NCBI RefSeq assembly: GCF_020193655.1
Contig: NZ_JADYVE010000003.1
Span: 1 to 64,000 of the forward strand
Length of the DNA stretch: 64,000 bases
Direction of reading: 5' to 3'
From: Ensifer sp. IC3342
GTDB lineage: Bacteria; Pseudomonadota; Alphaproteobacteria; Rhizobiales; Rhizobiaceae
The position numbers were made by a program, and so were the translations under genes. A model generated the notes under the pieces. The model was given only the letters and a program-made list of their open reading frames with translations. It was not told the origin of the DNA and searched no databases. How positions within the stretch are numbered: the first letter of the stretch is position 1; every line of letters begins with the position of its first letter. Of the stretch, positions 35,213 to 45,363 are shown in pieces.

Positions 35213-35468
35213 AGGCCTCGTACTTTTTGCTAACGGATTGATGATCATTGATATTCCGGCATTGGCGCGGGATCAATTCCCCTACCGGTGATCGCAACCC
35301 ATTCTTTCATATGTGCTCGGCTATCGGCGACGCGAAGACTGGCCGGCGAGGTATTACCGCTGCGACAAACGGAGCGCATCCGTTCGACAGACGCGACAAA
35401 AGGGGCAGGAAGCCGGCCGACGAGGCCTCCTGCTTCGCTACTTCCCTGACGCGAATACTGGTAACGTC

Positions 35469-35606
35469 CTAGAACTGGGTTGGTGGTACGATGCCCGGAT
35501 AGTAGTCCCCTTCCCCCCGTTCGTAGCGGTCGATCATGGTCGACCTTGAGGTTTGTGAACACGCGCACAGTGCAGAAAGCGCTACCAACAACACGATCAC
35601 GCGCAT
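35469..35606 (-). CDS. Very small lipoprotein B, paralogue of A
   Basis: 45 residues: MRVIVLLVALSALCAC signal with a lipobox-like LCAC (Cys16), then a 29-residue mature part ending GEGDYYPGIVPPTQF. It shares the Met-Arg start, a Cys-Ser-Gln-Thr junction and the GEG-YY-GIVPP tail with lipoprotein A. AAGGACGAAGG stands directly upstream. Its function is unknown; similar tiny lipoproteins in rhizobia are annotated as entericidin-like or hypothetical. The 250 bp between A and B may hold a third, decayed relative (a frame ending GRGIDPAPMPEYQ). Confidence 0.65.
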   Translation of the reverse strand: MRVIVLLVALSALCACSQTSRSTMIDRYERGEGDYYPGIVPPTQF

Positions 35607-35783
35607 AGACCTTCGTCCTTTCCTGGCTGAGTGACGTCCCCCGATGCTCTTGCATTTGCGCAGGATCTGGCGGCCTTTTCTTCATTGCGACTGTGATTGT
35701 ACTATGTTGCTCAACCGAAGGTATAGAAATATTTGCGGCCGAATGAGGCGGAGCGTCGCAACGACGCTCCAGATTGCGATGGC

Positions 35784-36725
35784 CTATTTTCCCTCGACTT
35801 CCTCCGCCCAGCTCTTTGCACCACTCTCGCCGTTGAGGAACGGCAAGGCCGTTTCCAAGAGCTTCGGCGAGACGAAGATGTCGTAGTGCGTCAGATCGGG
35901 CAGGATCGCCAGCCGGTTCTTCGACATGTTCTCGCGCATCCAGCCGGCATCCTTCAGGCCACCGCCGAGCTTGTGGTAGAAATCGACCACATGCTCCAGC
36001 CGGAACATATCGCTGTCGCCATATATGAGCATGACCGGCATGGTGAGCTTGGCCACCGCTGCGGATCCGTCGTAATCGCGTCGCATCAGGTCGCCCATCG
36101 CGTCAAGCAGTTTCGGGAATTCCGACACATCCGGTGCGACGGCAGCGTAGGACTTGTACATCGGCGTTTCCTTCATCATCTCGGCCGCGCCGGCGCCGAC
36201 CTGGGCCTGTGCCGCGATCATTTCCGGATAGAAGCCATCCTTGGCGTAGGGCGTGGAGACCAGCACCAGTCGCCGCACGCTCTTTGGCTCCTGCGCTGCC
36301 ATCTGCAGGGCGACGCCGCCGCCCATTGAATAGCCGAGGACATCGACCTGTTCGTAGCCGAGCTCCTTTACGAGCGCGCCCATGTCTGCGCCCATCGCCA
36401 CGAGATCGATCGGGCGGTCGCCGAGCGGCGTACGGCCGTGCCCTTGGAGATCGACGCCGATCACCTGGCGGCTCTCGGCAAGTTTTGCGAGATTCGGGCC
36501 GAACATTTCGATGATCCCGAGACCGCCATGGAGCAGCAGCACCGGCTCGCCCTCGCCATAGATCTGGTAATAATAGTTGATGCCGTTGACGGTGAGGTGC
36601 CCGCTCTTCTTCGGCGCCGGGGTTGCCGCCCGCTCCGTTGTCGCGTCATCGGCGGCGCTTGTCGCGGGCGTGAAAAATGCGCCTATCGCCGCGACGATCA
36701 GGGCTATCAGGGTTGCTTTTGGCAT
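35784..36725 (-). CDS. Periplasmic alpha/beta hydrolase
   Basis: 313 residues. A signal peptide (about 1-24, ending TSAAD) precedes an alpha/beta hydrolase fold with oxyanion loop LLHGGLG, nucleophile elbow GYSMGG (Ser about 133), acid in YGDSDMFR and His in LTHYDIF. Export is unusual for this family but recurs in rhizobial homologues. A hairpin (GGAGCGTCG/CGACGCTCC, 35,750-35,770) lies 14 bp past the stop on this strand. Substrate unknown; it stands alone. Confidence 0.83.
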   Translation of the reverse strand: MPKATLIALIVAAIGAFFTPATSAADDATTERAATPAPKKSGHLTVNGINYYYQIYGEGEPVLLLHGGLGIIEMFGPNLAKLAESRQVIGVDLQGHGRTPLGDRPIDLVAMGADMGALVKELGYEQVDVLGYSMGGGVALQMAAQEPKSVRRLVLVSTPYAKDGFYPEMIAAQAQVGAGAAEMMKETPMYKSYAAVAPDVSEFPKLLDAMGDLMRRDYDGSAAVAKLTMPVMLIYGDSDMFRLEHVVDFYHKLGGGLKDAGWMRENMSKNRLAILPDLTHYDIFVSPKLLETALPFLNGESGAKSWAEEVEGK

Positions 36726-36965
36726 GTCTTGTCCTCCGGTTCAGGGGTCGCCAAGGCGACGGGTCATGCCTCAAGGACGGCCCGGCCGATAACCTGCCGA
36801 CAGCGCAGCGGAAATTATTGCCGCGGGCTGTTCCAGTCGCCGCAAACGTTCAGATTTGCATAAAATCCGCCCACCCGATTTCACCGCCTGGCAAGCGAAA
36901 TCTGGTACAGAAGAAGGATTGTTGAGGCACGAAAAGGCGCGTGGGCGCCTACGAGGCGGGATATC

Positions 36966-37343
36966 TTGACCCAGGTCGTCTCCATCTCCGCGACAACGGC
37001 GGCATACGCGGCGGAAGCCGTCAAGCCATCGGCGCGCGTGCGTGGCGACGGCCCGACCGATGAGGCGATCACGCTGCTTTCGGCGCGCAAGCAGGAACAG
37101 GCCGCACCAGCGCCAACTGCGAAGGTCAAGGGTGCGCTGCCGCTCGGGCTGATGCTGATCAGTGCCGATGGCCGCCCGCCGCAAGAGACGCAGGCTGAGG
37201 CTTTGCGCCGCTATCTCGAATACATGCAGGACGATGAACGCGACGAGGAACAGGAGAGCCGGCAGGAGGAACCTGCCGGCGATGAGAAGGAAGGCGACGA
37301 CGAGATCGCCGCGATTCTTGATCAGTTCATCCAGGAATCGTGA
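36966..37343 (+). CDS. Hypothetical acidic-tailed protein, TTG start
   Basis: 125 residues from TTG 36,966; GAGGCGGG lies about seven bases upstream and no ATG is available. The C-terminal 40 residues are rich in Glu, Asp and Gln (YMQDDERDEEQESRQEE) and probably helical. No domain, signal or membrane segment is recognised. It is convergent with the copper-chaperone gene, with a hairpin repeat between the two 3' ends. Confidence 0.6.
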   Translation: MTQVVSISATTAAYAAEAVKPSARVRGDGPTDEAITLLSARKQEQAAPAPTAKVKGALPLGLMLISADGRPPQETQAEALRRYLEYMQDDERDEEQESRQEEPAGDEKEGDDEIAAILDQFIQES

Positions 37344-37385
37344 CGGTCTACAGCGCCGTGCGCCCATCGGATGCGCAAAGGTCGC

Positions 37386-37454
37386 TGTAGCACTTTGAAT
37401 AGCTGCATGATTTGGTCCCTAAATCGTTTCCGATTTAAGGAATCATGCAGCAGG
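37386..37454. repeat. Dispersed hairpin repeat, copy 1
   Basis: A 69-nt element that recurs at 52,706-52,774 with about 59 identical positions. It begins TGTAGCACTTTGAAT, then forms an outer stem GCTGCATGA/TCATGCAGC and an inner stem CCCTAAATCG/CGATTTAAGG around TTTC. It sits between two convergent gene ends, as does the other copy, so it may act as a bidirectional terminator. Confidence 0.75.
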
Positions 37455-37460
37455 CCGATC

Positions 37461-38147
37461 CTAGTTGTGTTTGTGGCCACCGACGGCGGCGCCGACTGGC
37501 AGGACATACTCGACCTTGCCGGCCTTCTCGAAGGTGAGCGTCACGGGCACGGTGCCGCCCTCAGCAAAGGGCTTCGTCACCTCCATGAACATAAGGTGCA
37601 GGCCGCCGCTCTTGAGTTCGACGGTCGCGCCTGCAGGAATGACGACGCCGTCCTCGAGCTTGCGCATCTTCATGACGTCGTTTTCCATCTTCATATCATG
37701 CAGCTCCACCCGTCCTGCTGCCAGACTTTCGACGGCCAGAAGCCGATCGTCGGCACTGCCGGTGTTTTTGACGACGAGGCCGCCACCGCCGACCTTCGCG
37801 CCGGGCAACATCGCCTTCACGGCACCGCCGGAGATTTCGAGGTCGCCGGCCTCGACCGGAGTGCCGGCCGTCTGGTGACTGCTATGCTCGCCATGTCCCT
37901 GCGTGTTGCTTGCGAGCGTCACGGTTACGGTCGGTGCAGGACTCTTGAGACCATGGGTGCTCTGGCCCGCGGCCGCCACCTGGTTCCAGGCCACCTTGTC
38001 GTCGGTTCGGCGCGGCACCTGGAGAACCGCCTCGAAGGTCGTTTCGGCTAGCGCACTGCCCGTTTCGAAGGTGGCGCGCGCGTGCGCGATGTTTGCGGCG
38101 GCAAGCGTCAAGCCGGCGGCAAGCAGGGTGAATTTGGTCTTGGTCAT
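37461..38147 (-). CDS. PCu(A)C copper chaperone with shortened YcnI-like N-terminus
   Basis: 228 residues with a signal peptide (about 1-23, IAHA). Residues about 95-228 form a PCuAC domain that carries Cu(I) to cytochrome oxidase. The ligands H150, M161, H184 and M186 fit its H(M)X10MX21HXM pattern. Residues 24-75 carry only the first 25 and last 25 residues of a YcnI (DUF1775) domain (ARATFETGSA, then WNQVAAAGQ), so about 100 central residues are missing in frame. The His-rich linker (GHGEHSSH) is usual for these fusions. Probably in one operon with the DUF2946 gene upstream. Confidence 0.82.
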   Translation of the reverse strand: MTKTKFTLLAAGLTLAAANIAHARATFETGSALAETTFEAVLQVPRRTDDKVAWNQVAAAGQSTHGLKSPAPTVTVTLASNTQGHGEHSSHQTAGTPVEAGDLEISGGAVKAMLPGAKVGGGGLVVKNTGSADDRLLAVESLAAGRVELHDMKMENDVMKMRKLEDGVVIPAGATVELKSGGLHLMFMEVTKPFAEGGTVPVTLTFEKAGKVEYVLPVGAAVGGHKHN

Positions 38148-38226
38148 GTCGTAATCTCCGCACCACGCGGGCCCCGGACCCTTGTGGTCAACGCCGCCTT
38201 GGCGGCTGAATGGAAAATGAAATGCG

Positions 38227-38634
38227 TCAGGAGAAGCTTACGACAGCTGTTGGCGGACCGCGTGACGGCGGCAGCAGCCGTAATGGGGTAAGCGCCGCTT
38301 CGGCCTTGATGACCGGTGCCTTGGCAAGCCAGTTGCCGCGTTCGGCGGGTGCGCTTTCTTGGGGCGGCGCCGGCAGCAGCACCGATCCGGCCAGGCGACA
38401 GGCTTCACAAACGGGGGCGATCTGAGGCGCCTTGTCCTGTCCGGCATCATGATCGACGCCGTCCGTGCCGAAGCAGATATCTGCGAATGTGCCGTCGGGT
38501 AGCAGATAGTCGGCAGTGGCCGCTGGGCCCAGCGTCTTCGAGAAAGCCGGCTTGTGGGCGAAAGACAGGAAAACGAGCGCAAAGGCGGCAATCAACCGCA
38601 CCGCAATCCGCCATTTTTCCACGCGCCTTGCCAT
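38227..38634 (-). CDS. DUF2946 family protein
   Basis: 135 residues from ATG 38,634; the longer open frame upstream overlaps the glycine riboswitch and is discarded. One hydrophobic N-terminal segment (about 8-28) acts as signal or anchor. The family pattern, an ICFG segment then CEACRLAGSVLLPAPP with a CxxC motif (about 85-100), is present. DUF2946 genes travel with copper-uptake or copper-chaperone genes, as here, 79 bp before the PCuAC gene. It probably belongs to periplasmic copper delivery, role unproven. Confidence 0.72.
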   Translation of the reverse strand: MARRVEKWRIAVRLIAAFALVFLSFAHKPAFSKTLGPAATADYLLPDGTFADICFGTDGVDHDAGQDKAPQIAPVCEACRLAGSVLLPAPPQESAPAERGNWLAKAPVIKAEAALTPLRLLPPSRGPPTAVVSFS

Positions 38635-38799
38635 GGTTCCCTCTTGGTCAGCCAATTCGTTATCTCCAGCCGACCAGAATTGCAAAGGCCGAATTGCCGC
38701 ACGCTTCTGACGGCGTGATGAAGCTACCGCGACAAAAATATGTTCGGTCGCGACATAGGCTCTTGCCAAGTTCCGGGCTTCGCCGTTATCTGGAGACGA

Positions 38800-38955
38800 T
38801 CTTGTTGGGAGAAACCGGTTCAATCCGGTGCCGAAGGAGCAACCGCCCCGGAAACTCTCAGGCCAAAGGACCAGCAAGGTGCCGGTAGGACTCTGGAGAG
38901 AAGCGGTTACGCTCGCCGAAGGGATAACAATCTCAGGCAAAGGGACAGAGGGGGC
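38800..38955 (+). ncRNA. Tandem glycine riboswitch (gcvT motif)
   Basis: Two aptamers in series ahead of gcvT. Aptamer 1 (about 38,804-38,875) has GGGAGAAACCGG, GCCGAAGGAGCAA and AACTCTCAGGCCAAAGGACC. Aptamer 2 (about 38,890-38,954) has CTGGAGAGAAGCGG, GCCGAAGGGATAACA and ATCTCAGGCAAAGGGACAGAG. The CTCAGGC-AAAGGAC core is diagnostic. Glycine binding should switch on gcvTHP expression, as in other bacteria. The distance from the second aptamer to the gcvT start is about 70 nt. Confidence 0.95.
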
Positions 38956-39024
38956 TCAAATTTCTCGGCGTTTGACGCCGGTAGTGTGAGCCGGCGCGGG
39001 ATGCGCCAGACCTGGAGGCCGGAT

Positions 39025-40164
39025 TTGGAAGATATTTCCCATTTGAAGCACACGCCGCTGCACGCGTTGCACCTTTCGCTCGGTGCGCGCATGGTGCCCT
39101 TTGCCGGCTACGACATGCCGGTGCAATACCCGGAAGGCGTGCTCAAGGAACACCTGCACACCCGTGCCGCAGCGGGCCTCTTCGACGTATCGCATATGGG
39201 CCAGATCGTCGTCCGACCGAAATCCGGTCGCATCGAGGACGCGGCGCTGGCGCTCGAAAAGCTGGTACCGGTCGATATCCTTGGCCTGGCAGAGGGCCGC
39301 CAGCGCTATGGCCTTTTTACCAATGATAAAGGCGGCATCCTCGACGACCTGATGATCACCAATCTCGGCGATCATCTCTTCCTCGTCGTCAATGCCGCCT
39401 GCAAGGACGCGGATTTCGCGCACCTGAAGAAGGGTCTCGGCGATACCTGCGAGGTCAAGATGCTCGATGACCGCGCGCTAGTTGCGCTGCAGGGGCCGCG
39501 CGCGGAAGCGGTGCTTTGCGAACTTTGGGCAGACGTCGCCTCCATGCGCTTCATGGATGTGGCAGAAGCCGATCTCCACGACGTGACCTGCATCATCTCC
39601 CGTTCCGGCTATACCGGCGAGGACGGTTTTGAGATTTCCATCCCAGTCACATCGGCGGTCGACGTTACCCAGCGCCTGCTCGAGCATCCGGACGTCATGC
39701 CGATCGGTCTCGGCGCGCGCGATTCGCTTCGCCTCGAGGCGGGTCTTTGTCTTTACGGCAACGACATTGACACTGGCACGACGCCGGTCGAGGCCGCGCT
39801 CGAATGGGCTATCCAGAAGAGCCGCCGTTCGGGCGGCGACCGCGCTGGCGGTTTCCCGGGTGCCGAGCGCATCCTCGCCGAGTTCGCCAATGGAGCCAAG
39901 CGCCGCCGTGTCGGGCTGAAGCCCGAAGGCCGTGCGCCGGTTCGTGGCGGCGCCAAGGTTTACGCGGATGCCGAAGGCAAGGTGGCCGTCGGTACTGTCA
40001 CCTCCGGCGGCTTCGGCCCGAGCGTCGATGGCCCCGTTGCCATGGGCTATGTGGACGCCGCCCAGGCCGGAAATGGCGCGAAACTTTACGCGGAGGTGCG
40101 GGGCAAATATCTGCCGCTTGCCGTCACCGCCCTGCCCTTTGTGAAACAAACCTACAAACGCTGA
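39025..40164 (+). CDS. gcvT: Glycine cleavage system aminomethyltransferase (T protein)
   Basis: 379 residues from TTG 39,025, which has GGAGG six bases ahead and gives the usual length; ATG 39,001 is a weaker alternative. The folate-binding GCV_T domain includes [21 protein letters not shown] and [12 protein letters not shown], and the C-terminal beta-barrel domain includes [16 protein letters not shown]. It releases ammonia and passes the methylene group to tetrahydrofolate from the aminomethyl-lipoyl H protein. The gene follows the glycine riboswitch and lies 16 bp before gcvH. Confidence 0.96.
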   Translation: MEDISHLKHTPLHALHLSLGARMVPFAGYDMPVQYPEGVLKEHLHTRAAAGLFDVSHMGQIVVRPKSGRIEDAALALEKLVPVDILGLAEGRQRYGLFTNDKGGILDDLMITNLGDHLFLVVNAACKDADFAHLKKGLGDTCEVKMLDDRALVALQGPRAEAVLCELWADVASMRFMDVAEADLHDVTCIISRSGYTGEDGFEISIPVTSAVDVTQRLLEHPDVMPIGLGARDSLRLEAGLCLYGNDIDTGTTPVEAALEWAIQKSRRSGGDRAGGFPGAERILAEFANGAKRRRVGLKPEGRAPVRGGAKVYADAEGKVAVGTVTSGGFGPSVDGPVAMGYVDAAQAGNGAKLYAEVRGKYLPLAVTALPFVKQTYKR

Positions 40165-40180
40165 TCAGGAGAGAGCGCCA

Positions 40181-40543
40181 ATGCTGAAATTCACCGAGGA
40201 ACACGAGTGGCTGCAGATCGAGGGCGACGTCGCGACCGTCGGCATCACCGAGCATGCAGCCGGGCAGCTCGGCGATCTCGTCTTCGTGGAACTGCCGGAA
40301 GCCGGTGCCTCCTTCGCAAAGGGCGATTCGGCCGCGACGGTCGAATCCGTCAAGGCGGCCTCCGACGTCTATTGTCCGCTCGACGGGGAGATCATCGAGG
40401 TCAACCAGGCGATCGTCGACGACCCGTCGCTCGTCAACAGCGATCCGCAGGGTGCCGCCTGGTTCTTCAAGCTGAAGCTCGCCGATCCGAGCGCGGCCAA
40501 CGCCCTTCTCGACGAAGCGGCCTACAAGGAGCTCGTCGCCTGA
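40181..40543 (+). CDS. gcvH: Glycine cleavage system H protein
   Basis: 120 residues, the lipoyl carrier of the glycine cleavage complex. The lipoylated Lys lies in [14 protein letters not shown] (about residue 61). Fold landmarks are [20 protein letters not shown] at the start and [13 protein letters not shown] near the end. Its stop codon overlaps the gcvP start. Confidence 0.97.
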   Translation: MLKFTEEHEWLQIEGDVATVGITEHAAGQLGDLVFVELPEAGASFAKGDSAATVESVKAASDVYCPLDGEIIEVNQAIVDDPSLVNSDPQGAAWFFKLKLADPSAANALLDEAAYKELVA

Positions 40544-43407
40544 TGAGCATGCCCAAGGACTTCACCTTTACAGACTACAAGCCTTACGACTTCGCCAATC
40601 GACGTCACATTGGCCCCTCGCCCGCAGAAATGGAGGAGATGCTGAAGGTCGTCGGCTATCCGAGCCTCGACGCCCTCATCGACGATACGGTTCCGCCCGC
40701 CATCCGTCAAAAGACGCCGCTCGTCTGGGGTACGCCGATGACCGAGCGCGAGGCGCTTGACAAGCTGCGCGAAACGGCGAACCGTAACCAGAAACTCGTC
40801 TCGCTGATCGGACAGGGCTATTACGGCACCATCACGCCGCCGGTCATTCAGCGCAACATTCTGGAAAATCCGGCCTGGTACACGGCCTACACCCCCTATC
40901 AGCCCGAAATCAGCCAAGGCCGACTCGAGGCCCTGCTCAATTATCAGACCATGGTCTGCGACCTGACCGGCCTCGATGTCGCTAATGCTTCGCTGCTCGA
41001 TGAGGCCACGGCGGCCGCGGAAGCCATGGCCATGGCAGAGCGCGTTGCGAAGTCGAAGATGAAAACGTTCTTCGTCGACGAGAATTGCCATCCCCAGACG
41101 ATCGCGCTCCTGAAGACCCGCGCAGCACCGCTCGGCTGGCAGGTCGTCGTCGGCGATCCCTTCACCGACCTAGATGCCGCCAATGTCTTCGGTGCGATCT
41201 TCCAGTATCCGGGCACCTATGGCCATGTTCGCGACTTCACTGCGGTGATCGCCAAGCTGCACGAACAGGGCGCGATCGCCGCTGTTGCCGCCGACCCGCT
41301 GGCATTGGCGCTTCTCAAGTCGCCTGGTGAGATGGGTGCCGATATCGCCATTGGCTCGACGCAGCGCTTCGGCGTGCCGGTTGGCTACGGTGGTCCGCAC
41401 GCGGCCTATATGGCGGTCAAGGATGCCTATAAGCGCTCCATGCCGGGCCGCCTTGTCGGCGTTTCGGTCGATTCGCGCGGCAACCGCGCCTACCGTCTGT
41501 CGCTGCAGACGCGCGAACAGCATATCCGCCGCGAAAAGGCGACATCCAACATCTGCACCGCGCAGGTGCTGCTTGCCGTGATGGCGTCGATGTATGCCGT
41601 TTTCCACGGCCCGAAGGGCATCAAGGCGATTGCGCAGAGCGTTCACCAGAAGACGGTGCGTCTCGCCATGGGGCTGGAAAAGCTTGGCTACACCGTCGAG
41701 CCGGACGTTTTCTTCGACACAATCACGGTCGACGTCGGCAAGCTGCAGGGCATCATCCTGAAAACGGCGGTGGCCGAGGAGGTGAACCTTCGCAAGATCG
41801 GCAACACGAAGATCGGCATCAGCCTCGACGAGCGCTCGCGGCCGGTGACGCTCGAAGCCGTCTGGCGCGCCTTCGGCGGCGACTTCAAGGTGGAAGAGTT
41901 TGAGCCGGGCTATCGCCTGCCGCAGCCGCTGCTGCGCACCAGCGAATACCTCACCCACCCGATCTTCCACATGAACCGCGCCGAAAGCGAAATGACGCGC
42001 TACATCCGCCGCCTCGCGGACCGCGACCTCGCGCTCGACCGCGCGATGATCCCGCTCGGCTCCTGCACGATGAAGCTCAACGCCACGGCGGAAATGTTGC
42101 CGATCAGCTGGCCGGAATTTTCCGAAATTCATCCCTTCGCTCCGGCGGACCAGGCGCTCGGCTATCGCCACATGATCGAGGACCTGTCGCAAATACTTTG
42201 CGCCGTCACCGGCTATGACGCGATTTCGATGCAGCCAAACTCGGGGGCGCAAGGTGAATACGCCGGTCTTCTGACGATTCGCGCCTATCACATCGCCAAC
42301 GGCAACAGCCATCGCGACGTCTGCCTCATTCCGACCTCGGCGCACGGCACCAACCCGGCCTCCGCACAGATGGCCGGCATGAGGGTAGTGGTCGTCAAGG
42401 TCAGCGACATCGGCGAAATCGACATGGACGATTTCCGTGTCAAAGCCGAGCAATGTGCCGACAATCTCTCCTGCTGCATGATCACGTACCCGTCCACGCA
42501 TGGCGTGTTCGAGGAAAACGTGCGGGAAGTCTGCGAGATCGTACACAAGCACGGCGGTCAGGTCTATCTGGATGGCGCCAACATGAACGCCATGGTCGGC
42601 CTTGCCCGGCCCGGCGACATCGGCTCCGACGTCAGCCACCTGAACCTGCACAAGACCTTCTGCATTCCGCACGGCGGCGGCGGCCCGGGCATGGGACCGA
42701 TCGGCGTGAAGGCGCATCTTGCGCCCTTCCTTCCGGGCCATCCGGAAACGGACGGTCATGAAGGCGCGGTGTCTGCGGCTCCCTTCGGTTCGGCTTCGAT
42801 CCTGCCGATCTCGTGGAGCTACTGCCTGATGATGGGTGGCGAGGGCCTTACCCAGGCGACCAAGGTGGCAATCCTCAACGCCAACTATATCGCCGCGCGG
42901 CTGAAGGGTGCCTATGATGTGCTCTACAAGTCGGCCAAGGGCCGCGTCGCGCATGAATGCATCATCGACACGCGTCCGCTCGCCGACAGCGCTGGCGTAA
43001 CCGTCGACGATGTCGCCAAGCGTCTGATCGACTGCGGCTTCCATGCGCCGACCATGAGCTGGCCGGTTGCCGGCACGCTGATGATCGAGCCGACCGAGTC
43101 GGAAACCAAGGCCGAACTCGACCGCTTCTGCGATGCGATGCTGGCTATCCGCGAGGAAGCCCGCGCCATTGAGGAAGGCCGGATGGACAAGGTCAACAAT
43201 CCGCTGAAGAACGCGCCGCATACGGTCGAAGACCTCGTCGGCGATTGGGACCGGCCCTATTCGCGTGAGCAAGCCTGCTTCCCGCCGGGCGCCTTCCGTG
43301 TCGACAAATACTGGTCACCGGTCAACCGTGTCGACAATGTCTACGGCGACCGCAACCTCGTCTGCACCTGCCCGCCGATCGAAAGCTACGCGGAAGCGGC
43401 GGAATGA
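40543..43407 (+). CDS. gcvP: Glycine dehydrogenase (decarboxylating), P protein
   Basis: 954 residues, the fused single-chain form. The N-terminal half is catalytically silent and the C-terminal half holds the PLP site in [21 protein letters not shown] (Lys about 704). It decarboxylates glycine and loads the aminomethyl group on the H protein. ATG 40,543 (ATGAGCATG) overlaps the gcvH stop TGA, completing the riboswitch-gcvTHP operon. No lipoamide dehydrogenase gene is nearby; L protein must come from elsewhere. Confidence 0.97.
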   Translation: MSMPKDFTFTDYKPYDFANRRHIGPSPAEMEEMLKVVGYPSLDALIDDTVPPAIRQKTPLVWGTPMTEREALDKLRETANRNQKLVSLIGQGYYGTITPPVIQRNILENPAWYTAYTPYQPEISQGRLEALLNYQTMVCDLTGLDVANASLLDEATAAAEAMAMAERVAKSKMKTFFVDENCHPQTIALLKTRAAPLGWQVVVGDPFTDLDAANVFGAIFQYPGTYGHVRDFTAVIAKLHEQGAIAAVAADPLALALLKSPGEMGADIAIGSTQRFGVPVGYGGPHAAYMAVKDAYKRSMPGRLVGVSVDSRGNRAYRLSLQTREQHIRREKATSNICTAQVLLAVMASMYAVFHGPKGIKAIAQSVHQKTVRLAMGLEKLGYTVEPDVFFDTITVDVGKLQGIILKTAVAEEVNLRKIGNTKIGISLDERSRPVTLEAVWRAFGGDFKVEEFEPGYRLPQPLLRTSEYLTHPIFHMNRAESEMTRYIRRLADRDLALDRAMIPLGSCTMKLNATAEMLPISWPEFSEIHPFAPADQALGYRHMIEDLSQILCAVTGYDAISMQPNSGAQGEYAGLLTIRAYHIANGNSHRDVCLIPTSAHGTNPASAQMAGMRVVVVKVSDIGEIDMDDFRVKAEQCADNLSCCMITYPSTHGVFEENVREVCEIVHKHGGQVYLDGANMNAMVGLARPGDIGSDVSHLNLHKTFCIPHGGGGPGMGPIGVKAHLAPFLPGHPETDGHEGAVSAAPFGSASILPISWSYCLMMGGEGLTQATKVAILNANYIAARLKGAYDVLYKSAKGRVAHECIIDTRPLADSAGVTVDDVAKRLIDCGFHAPTMSWPVAGTLMIEPTESETKAELDRFCDAMLAIREEARAIEEGRMDKVNNPLKNAPHTVEDLVGDWDRPYSREQACFPPGAFRVDKYWSPVNRVDNVYGDRNLVCTCPPIESYAEAAE

Positions 43408-43534
43408 TGTGAGGAGGCGGAGCGTGCCTCGTGCACGCCCGCCAGCACGTCAAACGACATGGCGGTGTTGAGAGCGACAATGCCGGTGGGTCCCAGTCCT
43501 CAAACCGACATGCGGAATATTTTCTGTCGTAAAT

Positions 43535-43609
43535 GTCTCTCGCGAAATTCCAACTTTTTGCGAGAGACTTCGGCCTCGGCGATTTTGTGCGAAACTTGGT
43601 AGTTTCGCA
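43535..43609. terminator. Two hairpins between gcvP and a convergent gene
   Basis: GTCTCTCGC and GCGAGAGAC (43,535-43,543 and 43,560-43,568) form one stem; TGCGAAACT and AGTTTCGCA (43,588-43,596 and 43,601-43,609, loop TGGT) form a second, perfect one. They lie between convergent gene ends, so bidirectional termination is likely, though T runs are weak. Confidence 0.5.
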
Positions 43610-43627
43610 TAGGAAAAGCCGCGTCGT

Positions 43628-44164
43628 CTATTGCGTCAGGCGATACGCGCCGCTTTCCACAGCCTTGCTGACCGCACCAAGAACGTCCTCCGGAGTGTGC
43701 GCATCGATCGGCAGAGCATGCCGTTCGAACTGGCCTAGCGATGAGAATTGCTTATGGAGTTCCGTGATTGGACCGGGATCGGTCAACGAGTCCCCGCCGC
43801 GCTCCTGGCACCGTCGGATAGCGACATCGAGGGGTGGACGAAGAACCACGTAGTGAACCGGCACGGCGATTTCCTTGAACGGAGCGAGGAACCACGGCCC
43901 GACAATGCCATCCACGATCACAAAATAGCCGCCGCTAGCATAGCCTTCAGCGGCCTGCGCCAGAACATCAACAACGACGGTGTTCTGATCATGAGCTTCC
44001 GGCAGATAGGGTTGGATCGCTCCATTCTTGATGAAATGCCAGAAGTCATCGGAATGAAGATGGACCTTGGATGATCCGCGTTCTCGGGCGAGCGCTTGTG
44101 CTGTCGTGGTTTTTCCGGAACCGGGAGGCCCGGTCAGTATGAGTATTTCGCCCGAGTGATTCAT
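43628..44164 (-). CDS. P-loop NTPase, small-molecule kinase-like (AAA_33)
   Basis: 178 residues from ATG 44,164. Walker A is TGPPGSGKTTTA at residues 9-20; a Walker-B-like strand reads GYFVIVDGIVGP, and a lid-like Arg region is RPPLDVAIRRCQERGG. Such proteins resemble shikimate, gluconate or chloramphenicol kinases and often have unknown substrates. The longer open frame upstream lacks homology. Stands alone between gcvP and suf. Confidence 0.75.
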   Translation of the reverse strand: MNHSGEILILTGPPGSGKTTTAQALARERGSSKVHLHSDDFWHFIKNGAIQPYLPEAHDQNTVVVDVLAQAAEGYASGGYFVIVDGIVGPWFLAPFKEIAVPVHYVVLRPPLDVAIRRCQERGGDSLTDPGPITELHKQFSSLGQFERHALPIDAHTPEDVLGAVSKAVESGAYRLTQ

Positions 44165-44394
44165 GCGCGGCAATTTAGCATCTGGTAGGACAATTGTGTG
44201 CCCTGGGTCGCAACCCTTTGTCGCAAGCCTCGCGATTGAAACGACGGTTTCCGAATGACTTCGAGCAAAAAGGCCCCTGCAACGCGCACGCTGCAAGCGG
44301 AATCGCCTCCATCACATGCTCAGACCCCACATTTCGGTTAGGGCCCGGTTGGAGCCGGAGCCGAGCTTTTTAGTTTACTGCGTTTGCGAAGTAA

Positions 44395-44787
44395 TCAGTT
44401 CGCGCGAACGACGGCATCGCCGCGGGCGGCCAGTGCAGCGAGGTCAGCCGGCTTGAGCTCGACGGACTCGCCGCAGCCGCAGGCGGACGTCTGGTTGGGG
44501 TTATGGAAGGTGAAGCCCGAGCGCAACGGCGTCACTTCGAAATCCATCTGAGTGCCGAGCAGGTAGAGCACGGCCTCGGGGGCGACCCAGACCTTTGCAT
44601 CGAGATGCTCGACAAGGTCGTCCTTGCTGTTGGGCTCGGTCACCAAGTCGACGGCATATTCCATACCGGCGCAGCCGCCCTTCTTGATGCTCAAGCGGAT
44701 GCCCTGGGCATTGCCTCCCGCATTCTCGACGATCGTCCGCACGCGGCTCGCGGCCGCATCGGTCAAGCTCATCACGGCAAAGCCCAT
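44395..44787 (-). CDS. sufA: Fe-S cluster carrier SufA (HesB/IscA family)
   Basis: 130 residues from ATG 44,787, chosen because AAGGAGAAG precedes it. The three Cys that hold the cluster are in GGCAGM and SACGCGE. It receives Fe-S clusters from SufBCD and passes them to apo-enzymes. Last gene of the suf operon, 98 bp after sufT. Confidence 0.93.
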   Translation of the reverse strand: MGFAVMSLTDAAASRVRTIVENAGGNAQGIRLSIKKGGCAGMEYAVDLVTEPNSKDDLVEHLDAKVWVAPEAVLYLLGTQMDFEVTPLRSGFTFHNPNQTSACGCGESVELKPADLAALAARGDAVVRAN

Positions 44788-44885
44788 CGGCTTCTTCTCC
44801 TTCATATCACCGGGGTAAAGGCCCGGCGTTTTCCAGAATCTAATGTAATGCCCGCGTCTTAACGGATCAATATCAGGGCCGAAGC

Positions 44886-45266
44886 TCAGTACCAGCCGAG
44901 CGCGACCTGCGCCTCTTCCGACATGCGGTCCGGTGTCCACGGCGGGTCGAAGGTCATTGTTACCTCGACACCAGAAACGCCCTCAACGGCGCCGACAGCG
45001 TTCTCGACCCAGCCCGGCATTTCACCCGCAACGGGGCAGCCCGGAGCGGTCAGCGTCATCTCGATCTTCACCATTCGGTCGTCTTCGATGTCGATCTTGT
45101 AGATAAGGCCGAGTTCAAAGATATCGGCCGGGATTTCCGGGTCGTAGACCGTCTTGAGCGCCGCGATGATGTCGTCGCTGAGGCGCGCCAGTTCCTCGGC
45201 CGGAATGGCCGAGTGAACGATGCCTTCGCGGACATCGATCTTTTCTTGCGTTGCGTCCAGACTCAT
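44886..45266 (-). CDS. sufT: SufT-type Fe-S assembly protein (DUF59/MIP18 family)
   Basis: 126 residues. The DUF59 core includes VYDPEIPADIFELGLIY, EMTLTAPGCPVAGEMP with the conserved Cys, and TFDPPWTPDRMSEEAQ at the end. It helps cluster maturation and is the gene called sufX or sufT in rhizobial suf operons. It sits 97 bp after sufS, in the operon's usual order. Confidence 0.92.
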   Translation of the reverse strand: MSLDATQEKIDVREGIVHSAIPAEELARLSDDIIAALKTVYDPEIPADIFELGLIYKIDIEDDRMVKIEMTLTAPGCPVAGEMPGWVENAVGAVEGVSGVEVTMTFDPPWTPDRMSEEAQVALGWY

Positions 45267-45363
45267 ATCCGTCTCCCTGGGCAGGCTCCGCGAAAGTGTG
45301 CCACACCTTTACGGCAAGAACCCGCGACAACCATATCTTGAACAGACACTTGACAGCGTCTGT

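Noticed and set aside
41170-43272. 700-codon minus-strand frame inside gcvP
   Set aside because: Antisense to the conserved P-protein gene, with composition typical of a shadow frame.
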